DNA of 64,000 nt from Endomychus coccineus. Its lineage: Eukaryota; Arthropoda; Insecta; Coleoptera; Endomychidae. The position numbers and the translations under genes are program-made. Location of the stretch: assembly GCA_958510875.1 (NCBI GenBank), contig OY294067.1:274890742-274954741 (forward strand), in the 5' to 3' direction. Shown in pieces: positions 34,454 through 43,943 of this stretch. Each line of letters begins with the position of its first letter. The stretch's first letter is position 1. The notes beneath the pieces were generated by a model, which did no database searches, was not told the origin of the DNA, and was given only the letters and a program-made list of their open reading frames with translations.

Positions 34454-34697
34454 TCATTTATCCAGCTGCTCTTGAGATCGACTTAGTTGATATAATTCCT
34501 CTAAAGTTTCAATCCTGGGCTTCTTGCAAATCTTCAATCTATTTTCGATAAGTTTCTTAATGTACAAAGGCACTATAAAAATTCCCAGAGCAGCTTCGAT
34601 AAATGTAAGTATCCAACTATTACTTGAAAAATAGCGACTGAAGGAATCTATGAAGAAAACCGTCATAGATATTGAGAGGATACCTGCTCTGCTATAC
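34454..34697 (-). CDS. 7TM receptor, distal alternative terminal exon (TM6-TM7 and tail)
   Basis: Acceptor TATTTTCTAG; the exon starts at 34697 with a single G that completes a codon, the same phase as the exon at 37815-38019. It then has 80 codons and a stop. Two hydrophobic stretches (about residues 7-22, AGILSISMTVFFIDSF, and 30-48, WILTFIEAALGIFIVPLYI) are followed by a basic and polar tail (KKLIENRLKICKKPRIETLEE). This is the same two-helix-plus-tail plan as the 37815-38019 exon. Spliced to the TM5 exon it would read ...YRLMYSRAG. No other receptor exons lie between the two terminal exons, so it is either an alternative 3' exon or the remnant of a tandem copy. Confidence 0.6.
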
Positions 34698-35235
34698 CTA
34701 GAAAATATAAGAAAACGTTAATGAGTTGACGGAAAAATACTGAAGTCTATAACACAAAACATATATTGCCATAAATAAACTGAGGACTCCCAAGGTTTGT
34801 TTCATAATTCATTCATACACAGGGTAAAGATCGTATTTTTTCTTGTATCTCATCAAAAATGCATTGCAAAATTTATCGTCATGCGCAAGAACGTGAAATT
34901 TCTCGAAGATCCTGCAAACCTAAAATGTTCGTCAGACCAAACCAAGTGATAGAAAATACCTAAATTACAATAGTGGAACATGAAAATGGTACTATCTTGT
35001 ACTAAAAAAAGTTTATTTATTAGAACATGTAAATAACAGAATCATAAAGATAAAGACCTAGGATTTGCAATCACGAAAGAAGAAATTATCGGCACATCAT
35101 TGTCTAGCATCGACATGAGTCTATGTTCATGTATAGATGTTGGCCACGGGCCTCACGCGGAGGAATAGCTAGAATCGGACCCTGAAGATTATTTTATCTG
35201 AAGCTATTGACGGCCCAAGTATAATCTTCTTCAAG
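34698..35235 (-). other. Intron or intergenic sequence
   Basis: No gene assigned. A short - strand frame (34809-34911) after an acceptor-like TTTGCAG was considered as another terminal exon but lacks membrane segments. Confidence 0.4.
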
Positions 35236-35652
35236 GAGTGGGAAAGGGTAATGGAGCTTATTTTTTTCGAAAACTCATATAGACTGTCTTTATTTTGAAG
35301 GTCAAGTGCGCAAATTTTCATGAAGATCGGTATAAAACGGCTTTAAGGGATGGCAAAGGAAGAAGCTGTATTTTTTCCGGAAACTCATGTGGACAGTGAC
35401 TTTCTTCTCACTTCGTAGGTCAAGTGTGCAAAATGTTATCAAGACCGGAAAAACTGCTTCAAGGGCTGGATTAGGTAATTTTTCAAAATCTCATGTAGAC
35501 AAGGACTTTCCTCTCGTTTCGAAGGTTAGTCCTCAGAATGTTATCAAGATCAAGATGCTTTTAGGGGTGGTGAAGGAATGTAAGTTGGTGATTCCGAAAT
35601 AACATTATCTAGACAGTGGCGCAAGATTTCATTAAGATTGGGATAAACTGTA
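35236..35652. repeat. Degenerate ~110-bp tandem repeat, four units
   Basis: Units start near 35236, 35347, 35463 and 35564. Each has GGG-TGG-AAGG..., then a (C)GAAA(A)CTCAT(A/G)T(A/G)GAC(A/T)(G/A)TGACTTT block, then AGGTCAAGTG(C/T)GCAAA and ATCAAGA(C/T)CGG motifs. Divergence is high. Probably an old satellite fragment. Confidence 0.6.
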
Positions 35653-35960
35653 GATTACTATGAAATACCCACAAACAAACATTCTCTTTTATATAATATA
35701 GTTATATGTCCCGTCTTCCAGAAATGTAGGAAGTTCGAGATAACGTCAGAGCGGTTCAGCATACTTCGTTAATAAGTATACTTGAATAAATAACTGCAAT
35801 TATCATGATCATGTCCCACAACCATTAATTAATGTGTGTTAGTTTTGTTAATATAAGACAATGTTCATTATGATCAAATATATTTAACATGCAACAAAAA
35901 TAACTTGATGCTGATTCTAAACAAGAACCAATCAATATTGGAAAAATGTATCTGTCTATA
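35653..35960. other. No gene seen
   Basis: AT-rich spacer. Confidence 0.4.
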
Positions 35961-35969
35961 TAGTATGTA

Positions 35970-36560
35970 GTCTAGGCTGTGAACCGGAAAATAAAAAAAA
36001 AACATGTAAGTTCGAATCGAAAAATTTTTGTTGCATTAGCTTCAGGAGGTTCTCAGGATCATTCATACACCTTAACACCTCTTGGGAACCCCAACCCCAC
36101 CCATTGGGGGCGACATTTGCAACATGCCAAGTCTTGAATTGTATTTTGTACAAGAAAAGATATTTTGGCATTTCGAGTGCACCCAAGTGGTTTTTTGGGT
36201 CGCTGAACACGAATCCGTAGCCAGATTTACTTGCAATCCATCGTAGGGGTGGTCAAATCGACAAAATTGGCCAATTTCGCACCGCTTATATGTTATTCAA
36301 AAAAAAACCTAGGTGCACTCGAAATGCCAAAATACCTTTTTTTGTAGAAAATACAATTCAAGACTTGGCATGTTGCATATTTGAGAGAGATTTCCGACTA
36401 TTTTCGCCCCCAATTGGTGGGGTTGGGGTTCCCAAGAGGTTTTAAGGTGTATGAATGATCCTGAGAATCTCTTGAAGCTAATGCAAAAAAAATTTTTGAT
36501 TCGAACCTATATGTTTTTTTTTATTATAGCTAAAATCCCGGTTCACAGCCTGGACTAATG
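35970..36560. repeat. Inverted repeat with ~230-bp arms
   Basis: The arm 35970-36185 (AGGCTGTGAACCGG, GATCATTCATACACCTTAA, CCAACCCCACC, AAGTCTTGAATTGTATTTT) returns in reverse complement at 36310-36557. The spacer holds TTTTTTGGGTCGCTGAAC, a block also found in the loop of the 11470-12040 repeat. Likely a non-autonomous foldback element inserted between the two receptor terminal exons. Confidence 0.75.
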
Positions 36561-36583
36561 AGTGAATTTTTGTAGTTTGTAGC

Positions 36584-37120
36584 TTGCACCAGCGTGGCCG
36601 ACTATATCTCCACTGTGATGGAGTATCGTCCGATACAATGTCTATCAATGCTGGTGTTCTACAGGGATCAATCTTGGCACCAACTTTGTTCCTGCTCCAT
36701 ATAAACGATCTGCTGGAAATGACCACCTGTTCCGTCCAAAGCTTTGCAGATGATAGTGCACTTCATACCGCTTTCTCATCTAGAGCCCCTATATCATCCA
36801 ATGAAGCCATAGGACCGAGACAGAGACAGGTTCACCCAAATAATGGAGATCTGGCAAACATTTTGGAATGGGGATCTGATAACTAGTAGAGTTCAATGCA
36901 ACCAAAACTCAAGCTTGCGTCTTCTCCAGGAAGGCGGATCCCACAATCCCTAATATGATGATGTCGTGTACAACTATTCCTATGAAGTCTTCCGTATCCA
37001 TGCTCGGGATCATCACTAACAGCACTCTCGTGGGATGATCATGTGAAAACCGCTTCACAAAAACTTGGTTTTTTATTCCGTGCCAAATTCTACTTTACGT
37101 CACAGCAGCTCCTCATTGAA
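36584..37120 (+). pseudogene. CR1/jockey-like LINE RT fragment
   Basis: Third copy of the family seen at 7075-8590 and 21577-22800. HCDGVSSDTMSINAGVLQGS, APTLFLLHINDLLEMTTCS, VQSFADDSALHTAFSSRAP (catalytic FADD intact) and DLANILEWGSDN are in one 100-codon frame. After a stop, remnants FNATKTQACVFSRKADP and LGFLFRAK-like codons follow to about 37120. 5' truncated; abuts the foldback repeat. Confidence 0.8.
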
Positions 37121-37814
37121 TGATAGTGACATGTTCATAACCGGAAAAACATTGTTGACATAATAGTTCGATGAAATTTCATCTGAAAAACTTTCAAGGG
37201 GACTCTCGAGAAGATCCGGAAATTTTTTGCCCCGATTACAATATTTCCCTAACACTATACTACTATAGTGAGGGGAGTGAAAATGTATCTAAAACGCTAA
37301 CTTCCATAGTTCCCAAGTTCTCCAATCGAATCAATGTCCCTGAGTTATTATCCGTGATACCAACTGTATAAATGGAAGATACCAACGGCGCGCGATTCAA
37401 ATCCAGCAATTGAAGACATTTCCCTTCATATCATTCACAATAGGTATAAATGAACTGTCATATTTCTTACATTTGGATATAAAATAAATAAAATTCTATG
37501 GTTTTCTTGAAAGGCAAAAATTTCGTAGCTTCATTATCCATTGACTTCAATGATCCAGAGATAAGATATATGTATCTTGGAGATGGGTAAATGAATATCG
37601 AACTGTATGTTAGTTGCATCTGCAGTAACAGTATTCGTCAAAATTTTGTCTCAAGAAAGATTCGCTTTGGCCATCGGTGATTATTATCAATGATAAACAG
37701 CTCACATCGATGTCGAGGAAGGGAAACCAAATCGAATACATTAAAAGAATAGTTTCACCTGAACAGATACTTGTAACGATTAAAAACGAAATGAGATCAT
37801 AATTACCACACAAG
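37121..37814. other. Sequence just downstream of the proximal receptor terminal exon
   Basis: Includes the likely 3' UTR of the exon at 37815-38019 (on the - strand). A 66-codon + strand frame at 37171-37371 has no motif. Confidence 0.4.
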
Positions 37815-38019
37815 TTAGCTTAGATTGGATAGTTGCAACGGAACGTCCTCTTGATTATAATTTTCATTTCTACTGATGATCTTTGTAACTGCACCAATAA
37901 CAATTGCTGTAAATAATCCTTGTAACGGTTGAACGAATTCGAAAAGTGGAACATCATAAATGCCTGTTAAGCAGCAGAATAACCAACAAATGATCATGAT
38001 ATGGAATATAACGTAGTAC
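37815..38019 (-). CDS. 7TM receptor, proximal terminal exon (TM6-TM7)
   Basis: Acceptor CTTCGTATTGCAG; starts at 38019 with one G, then 67 codons and a stop. It encodes two membrane helices: YYVIFHIMIICWLFCCLTGI (TM6) and LFEFVQPLQGLFTAIVIGAV (TM7), then a short tail. The PLQGLFTAIVI segment fits the TM7 xLQGxxxFxxF pattern of class B/Methuselah-like receptors. Phase agrees with the TM5 exon at 48149-48302 (AT + G = Met), giving ...NMYRLMYYVIF. It terminates the receptor reading frame. Confidence 0.72.
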
Positions 38020-38483
38020 CTGCAATACGAAGAAATAATTCGGTCAACCTATTTCTAGAAAACTGTGATGAGTTTTGATCGCCATTGTGCTCTTCAGAAA
38101 ACCAAAAAATCTAAATATTTCAATAAATCCAAATATAAAAAAATAGTCCAGCCCTTTTTAGACATAAAGTATGTTTGATACACCCTGCGAAAATTACGAT
38201 TTCTTTTTCAATAATGTCGACAATTGGAAACTTGTAAAGCATCTAAATAAAATAATTTTACAATTAATACGTTCATAGGCAATAATTATGATGAGAGGTT
38301 TTATCAAAATCATTCTAATATCCAGATCTGATTCATTGAGGTATTACCGATTGAAAATGAGTAATGTTTGATGTTTGATAGTATCATTAAGATAACGATT
38401 TGATATACTTGTTAAATACTTGGCTTCAACCAGAATGTCTTAATAAAGGAAATATGAATAATTCTTTAACATTCATGCCTTAT
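38020..38483 (-). other. Receptor intron, AT-rich
   Basis: No exon or repeat recognised between the acceptor and the foldback element. Confidence 0.45.
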
Positions 38484-39756
38484 AATCTAGGAGCCAGAGC
38501 GATATTGATGGTCTGAACATTAACCCGATGGCACTATGGTTTATCGTTAGAGGACGGTTCAATGACCAAGTGATATCACAGACCGAATTTTCGCCGGCTG
38601 CTAGATCTCGAGATACAGCATCCGCATTTTTTTTCTTTTGACTGGAGGTTAACCCTTCCCAAGTTGCGGGTACTTGAAAAGCATGCCATTCTTATACACT
38701 TCCACCATGTGCCATCATTTTCTATCGTGTCCGTTTATCAAGCAGACCAGTTAAAATTGAACCGAATATGGACTGCAAGTTAACCCCCCCAAACCTGGTG
38801 GAAAACGTTCATTGGTGTTGGCAATTAATAACATACCCTATGCCATCAAAAGTTATCGATCCATTTCCGAGTAATTGGCCATTATTTGAACCAAAAATGT
38901 TTCTTTTTTTCATTTTGTGGATGAAACTTGCGGGTTACAAGGTAACATGATGGCACCATGTTAAATAACTTTATTGGAGGTCAAATAATGATTTAAAATT
39001 ATTGCCATCACTTCTTGCCTATTTCAACTCCCCAAAACTCCCTAAAATCATCCGGCAGAATGAAAAAAGTAAATAAAAAAGATCCGTTTCGATTTGAAAC
39101 TCAGCCAGAGTTTCAATAATTGACTAATTTATCATAAAATTGGTCATATTTTCATATGATCCATATTTTTTTGGGGGTTGGTTTTAGAGGATTTGGTGGG
39201 GTTGAAATAGGCAAGGAGTGATGGCAATAAAATTTTAAATCTTTATTTGACCTCTAATAAAGTTATTTAACATGGTGCCATCATGTTACCTTGTAACCCG
39301 CAAGTTTTATCCACAAAATGAAAAAAAGAAACATTTTTGGTTCAAATTATGGCCAATTACTCGGAAATGGACCGATAACTTTTGATGGCATAGGGTATAT
39401 TAACAATTGCCAATACCAATGAACATTTTCCACCAGGTTTGGGGGGGGTTAACTTGGGGTCCATTTTCGGTCCAATTTTAACTAGTCGGCCTGATAAACG
39501 GACACGATAAAAAATGGCACATAGTGGAAGTGTATAAGAATGGCATGCTTCTCAAGTAACCGCAACTTGGAAAGGATTAATCTTCAGTCAAAAAAAAAGA
39601 AAAAATGCGGATGCTGTATCTCGAGATCTAGCAGCCGGGAAAAATTCGGTCTGTGAAATGAATTGATCATTGAACCGTCCTCTAGCGATAAACCATAGTG
39701 CCATCGGGTTAATGTTCAGACCATCAATATCGCTCTGGCTCCAAGACTAATATAAT
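38484..39756. mobile_element. Foldback element, complete copy 2
   Basis: Both ends are present: TAATCTAGGAGCCAGAGCG at the left and CGCTCTGGCTCCAAGACTA at the right. The arms are long, each running through CCATCAATATCGCTC, GAACATTAACCCGATGG, TCTCGAGATACAGCATCC and GTGCCATCATGTTACC. The centre, near 39060-39190, is short. About 1.27 kb, no ORF. A/T-rich flanks suggest insertion at TA or a short AT target. Lies in the receptor's last intron. Confidence 0.85.
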
Positions 39757-40021
39757 GTACCTTTACTGAAATTAAATTACAACGAATACATACATGAATG
39801 GAGTAAACATGACAAAAATTATAGCTTTATTCACAAAAAGAAATATAATACTTTCACCCGGACAAGATAAAAACCTTGACTCTTCACATATTTACCTTTA
39901 CTTTAATGTAAACAAAGCAAGCTCTTGCTAAATATATTGATAAGAAGGTTTAATTTTCCCTCCGTCATTGTCATTTATCTCTCATTATGATCAAAGTAAA
40001 AATCGTTCAAATACTCATATG
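39757..40021. other. Receptor intron, AT-rich
   Basis: No feature recognised. Confidence 0.45.
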
Positions 40022-40136
40022 TACGAGGGTTGGTCTATAAGTCCTTACAAAAACTAAGCGATGGCGCTCGCAGCTATAATATTTTCAGGCGTATCCATCG
40101 CCTGGTTTCAAAGAACTTATGTTATTTTGAAAGAAT

Positions 40137-40618
40137 GGATTTTCGAGTTATAATTGAACACTTATTCAAATAAGGCAAAATACCGAAAGAAACAAACCGA
40201 GTTGGATGAGTATCACCAATTTTGAAATGGCGTGGTGCGTGAACTTGATGAGGCTACAGGTGTATGACTCAGCAGCTTAAATTTAGCTTGAAAAATTGGG
40301 TACGAAAAAGATATCCGCAATATGGGTTTGGAGCTTTTCGTCGTTGATTCAAGGATCTACCATTACATTCTAGAGAAAAAAGAACAATTTCTGGAGGCAA
40401 TCCGGATGAGAAGAAAGCGAAGACGGTGAAATCGACCAGCAAGGTGATGCCACGGTTTTTTTAGAATGCAAACGGAATCATCCACCTTCACTATTTGTAA
40501 GATCGACGAAATATTAATGGAGAGTATAATGGGAAGTAATTGGACGTAATCTTTAAAAAACGCACACACTTGGCCAAAAGAAAGTGATCTTCTATGAAGA
40601 CAATGCAAAGGCGCACAT
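40137..40618 (+). pseudogene. mariner transposase, 5' part
   Basis: RVIIEHxFK near the start, KSTSKVMPRFF*NANGIIHL (matching GKVMAxVFWDxxGIIxIDYL), INGEYN, and HLAKRKVIFYEDNAKAHI. In the last, EDNAKAH keeps the second catalytic Asp block (QDNAPAH in active copies). Several stops and frameshifts. The frame breaks off where the PLE insertion begins. Confidence 0.72.
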
Positions 40619-40628
40619 TTGTACAGTT

Positions 40629-40895
40629 TCACAGCTTTCGCCCTCCTAAATTGCCAAGACATTTGTCCGTACTGTGTTTTGAAAGTGATAAGCTTTCTTG
40701 TGAAATGGTGTGAACTGTAGTTAAAACATGTTCTGATAATGCTGATTTCTCACTATTTTTCTTCTTTATATGAGCAGAATGTTCTTTATAACTAGTTAAA
40801 ATGTTCCTTTTAGTTACCCACATAACATATTAAACACTGCTCACATTCAATTTTATAAATTCCAGATTAGTCGAAATTCGAAACTTTATCAAAAG
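40629..40895 (-). pseudogene. PLE family A GIY-YIG endonuclease relic
   Basis: Read from 40895: SGIYKIECEQC, ICYVG, NILTSYKEHSAHIKKKNSEK, ALSEHVLTTVHTISQ, LSKHSTDKCLGNLGG. It covers the whole domain without the insertion seen at 4164-5077, so it shows the empty site for that element. A stop follows YVG. The flanking terminal repeat of family A lies at 40900-41040. Confidence 0.72.
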
Positions 40896-41222
40896 TAAAC
40901 TATAAAAGAGTTCACACTGCGGATACACTATAACACTACACATAAGATATATTCACCCTTATTTACCAAAAGTGAGCGAATAGAATTTTTAGTGGATAAA
41001 GGGGGAATATTTCTTATTTATAGTGTTTATCAAAGGTGTTGCCTTAACCTTGTTCTTACATCTATAAACGATTTTTATTGCAAATTTACAAAAGAGATGA
41101 TGGAATTTATTGATAACTGAAGGATGATAATTGAAACTTTTAATAATGATTCTTGACCCAGGTATGAATTATATATTAATTCTCGAAAAATAGGTCTCAC
41201 TAACAAACATGTTTATTATTTT

Positions 41223-41268
41223 CGTCTTTACGTACGTTTCGGTCTTACGACCATCCTCAAACGTATAA
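41223..41268 (-). ncRNA. Decayed hammerhead ribozyme of PLE family B
   Basis: On the - strand: TTGAGGA in place of CTGATGA, stem II GGTC/GACC with loop GTAA, GAAAC, then the palindrome ACGTACGT and AAAGACG. Everything but the CUGAUGA core matches the motif at 32530-32571. The core changes should abolish cleavage. It lies about 350 bp beyond the - strand family B endonuclease relic, the same spacing as in the other copies. Confidence 0.6.
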
Positions 41269-41615
41269 ATGTCTAAAACGGGATTTCTTAAGACTAATTT
41301 TTATCAAGCATAAAGCGTCCTTATAGCATACATTTCTCTTAAAAATGCCCACGTCACCGAAACGAACAGAAACACGAGTAATCGAAATTGTAACTCATTA
41401 ATGTTTCAAGTATATGAATATGTATCAAGAATCCACTGATATGTTAAATATTTATGAGTTAATAGAAAAAGCTTGTCAGACGTTATTACAATTATTGATA
41501 GTTGAGCATTCTACCTAAAATATTCTTTTAACATTATAAAGAAGCATTAGGAGTTCTTTGTAACTAGTTCAAATTTGCAAGAGTTTTAATTAGTTAAATT
41601 AGTATAAATCTGTTT

Positions 41616-41830
41616 TCATGATTGAACGTCGTCTGCTCTATGATTTACAGACTTGGATTCACGTTTTATGTGAATCATCTCCATAATAGCTTTTTTATCA
41701 CATTTGGTTTCTTTGATTAAAATATTAACATTTTTGCAATCGAATTGATACTTATAATCAAAACAATATTTATTTACAAATATTAGTAGAATGAAACCCA
41801 TTGGAAAAGGAAGAGAATATAACAAGAATG
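41616..41830 (-). pseudogene. PLE family B endonuclease relic
   Basis: From 41780 downward: NKYCFDYKYQFDCKNVNILI, KETKCDKKAIMEMIHIKRES, KSVNHRADDVQS. Colinear with the C-terminal half of 31783-32148. The N-terminal half is replaced by the long inverted repeat that begins near 41790. Confidence 0.7.
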
Positions 41831-43660
41831 GAAGGAAAAATAATTTACGCTCGATCTGAAGTCGTGAAGTGGAAGGGGGTGAGGTTTTAAGGGTAAAAAC
41901 GATTTATCTCGGTTTCCGGCAAAACTACAAGTCCTATGGAAAAAAGTTAATTGGCAAAGTTGTAGGTAATGAAAAGATCTACAACTTTTGTATTACACTT
42001 TTTGTATTTACACTTCTTTCACATAACCTCAAAATTTATGTGAAAAATTCTAATAACCAAGTTTTTTATTTTTATCTTTTACAAAAAAAAATTTTTTTGA
42101 CGAAATTTGGTGAGAGGTTACCTTATTATGTCCTAAATACACTGTAATTTTTTTGATTCAAAATATTTATTTTTTCACCTTATTTTAACTCAATATCGAA
42201 AAAGCACCCTAATTTTCAACAGAAAATTCTCACGTCAAAATATCTGCTTTTTTCAAAAAGTCGGTGAGCTGATGGTGTAAAAAAAATATACATTATCATG
42301 GTAGATTTTCTCAAAAAATGCAAAGAAACGAAACAAACTCGAATTCGAAAATAATTATGTACAATTTTGAGCTATTTATTAAAATTTATATTTTAATTAT
42401 TCGAAAAGCTTCAAACTTGGCTGGGTAACGAACTGACAGCAACAGATTGGGGCTGAAAGCAACATCAACGTGGCATTATGCCCAAATTTACAGAAAAGGA
42501 ATTGATTTGGGAAATATTGCTCAAAAGTATTTGCTGCAGCTGTGAAACTGGATGTAACAGTTTAAAATGTGTCTGCCGAAAACATTGTTTAAAATGCACA
42601 AATTTATGCTCAAAATATCATGATTCTGAAAAATGCTCCAATGTGGAAGAAAAAAGCTACGAGGGAGTTAATGATCCAGATGAAATTGTGAATGAAGAAC
42701 CAATGCAGACTGGAAATAATATTGGAGACGAAGACGGTGATGGTCTTGAAGATTTCGAAGATCTACTAGAATCGGGAAGGTTTGTCGAATCTAAAGAAGA
42801 AGAAATGCCATCAAAAAGACAAAAACTAATAGATAAGTGATTATAAATCAAGATTAGGTATTATAAATAACAAGATTAATGTTTTTAAAAATATTATAAT
42901 GAATAACGTAATCAATATAAAGTATCTAAATTCAACAGTACGATTTACATGTATATTTATATATTATGAGATTTTCTATTACATAAATGTAATTAGAATC
43001 TAATATATCAACTTTTTTACTGAAAAAAATAGCAGCAGTCACATTTTTCAGATGAAATCCGCTTTAAATCCTACCTACAAAGTTGTACATGGTGATTTTC
43101 TGATTCGAGTTTTTTCCGTTTCTTTGCATTTTTTGAGAACATTTACCATAGTAATGTATATTTTTCCACACCATCAGAAAGTAGAGATTTCAACGAACAA
43201 AGGGCCCACCGACTTTTTCAAAAAAGCAGATATTTTGAGAATTTTCGATTGAAAATTAGGGTGCTTTTTCGATATTAAGTCAAATTAAGGTGAAAAAATA
43301 AATACTTTAAATCAAAAAAATTACAGTGTGTTTGGGACATTGAAAGGTAGGCTTTCACCAAATTTCGTGAAAAAAATTTCTCCTTTGTAAAAGATAAAAA
43401 TAAAAAACCAAAAACTTGGTTATTTGAATTTTTCACATAAATTATGAGGTTATGTGAAAAAAGTGTGAATACAAAAGTTGTGGATCTTTTTATTACCTAC
43501 AACTTTTTTCCATAAGACTTGTAGTTTTGCCGGAAATCGAAATAAACCGTTTTTTACCATTAAAAGCTCACCACCTTCCACTTCCCGACCTCAGATCGCC
43601 CGTGAATCATTTTTCCTTCCATTTATGTTACATTCTCTTCCTCTTCCAATTGGTTTCATT
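41795..43660. mobile_element. Long-inverted-repeat element carrying a cysteine-rich ORF
   Basis: The left arm, about 41795-42360, and right arm, about 43080-43660, are reverse complements over roughly 550 bp with small gaps. Shared blocks: TTTCATTCTACTA at the outer end, GTGGAAGG, CCGGCAAAACTACAAGTC, GAGGTTATGTGAAA, AAAATTAGGGTGCTTTTTCGATATT, AAAAAGTCGGT. Between them is a ~720-bp unique region with the ORF 42478-42840. PLE family B sequence lies on both sides but in opposite orientations, so either the element bridged two PLE copies or the PLE ends became part of it. Confidence 0.65.
42478..42840 (+). CDS. Cysteine-rich CXC-like protein, 120 aa
   Basis: The only open frame of size in the unique centre of the long-inverted-repeat element. 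Residues 18-55 are cysteine-rich: ICCSCETGCNSLKCVCRKHC, LKCTNLCSKYHDSEKCSN. The spacing (C-x-C-x3-C-x4-C-x-C-x3-C) resembles the CXC (tesmin/TSO1-like) zinc-binding repeat, which in some arthropod proteins reads CxCKxGCxxxxCxCxKxGLxCxxxC. After it comes an acidic stretch rich in Asp/Glu (about residues 60-100) and a basic end, PSKRQKLIDK, like a nuclear localisation signal. ATG start at 42478. Function unknown; DNA binding in the nucleus is a guess. The open frame in otherwise decayed surroundings suggests a fairly recent insertion. Confidence 0.55.
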   Translation: MPKFTEKELIWEILLKSICCSCETGCNSLKCVCRKHCLKCTNLCSKYHDSEKCSNVEEKSYEGVNDPDEIVNEEPMQTGNNIGDEDGDGLEDFEDLLESGRFVESKEEEMPSKRQKLIDK

Positions 43661-43674
43661 CTACTATTATTTTT

Positions 43675-43935
43675 TTTGGTTTCAAAAATTATCGACCCTG
43701 GTATATTAGATAAAATTCCGGCACAAAAATGGGATCTCCTAATTCAGTTGCTATTGCTAACCTAGTTATGGAATGCCTAGAGGAATCTGTGATAATTTTG
43801 TTAGATTTTCACCCCGTGTTCTTTAAATGGTATGTAGAAGATTGCCTAATATGTGTTCCCAATGATAAAATTCAATACACGATTAATAATTAAAGTTTCC
43901 ACTTTAAACTTCAATTTACTAGTGAAATAGAAGTG
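43675..43935 (+). pseudogene. PLE family B reverse transcriptase fragment
   Basis: Codons around 43730-43930: MGSPNSVAIANLVMECLEES, then VFFKWYVEDCLICVPNDKI, then (after a stop) FKLQFTSEIEV. GSPxSxxIANLxME and the active-site loop (usually YVDD) are the palm motifs of PLE RTs. Here the box reads YVED. The frame is then cut by the Helentron-like element at 43944 and resumes at about 45127 with INSLTDHAVKFFQKHL. Confidence 0.68.
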
Positions 43936-43943
43936 AAAAAAAG

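Noticed and set aside
34809..34911. Possible third receptor terminal exon (acceptor TTTGCAG, same phase, 33 codons)
   Set aside because: No membrane helix, so it cannot supply TM6-TM7; the acceptor match is likely chance.
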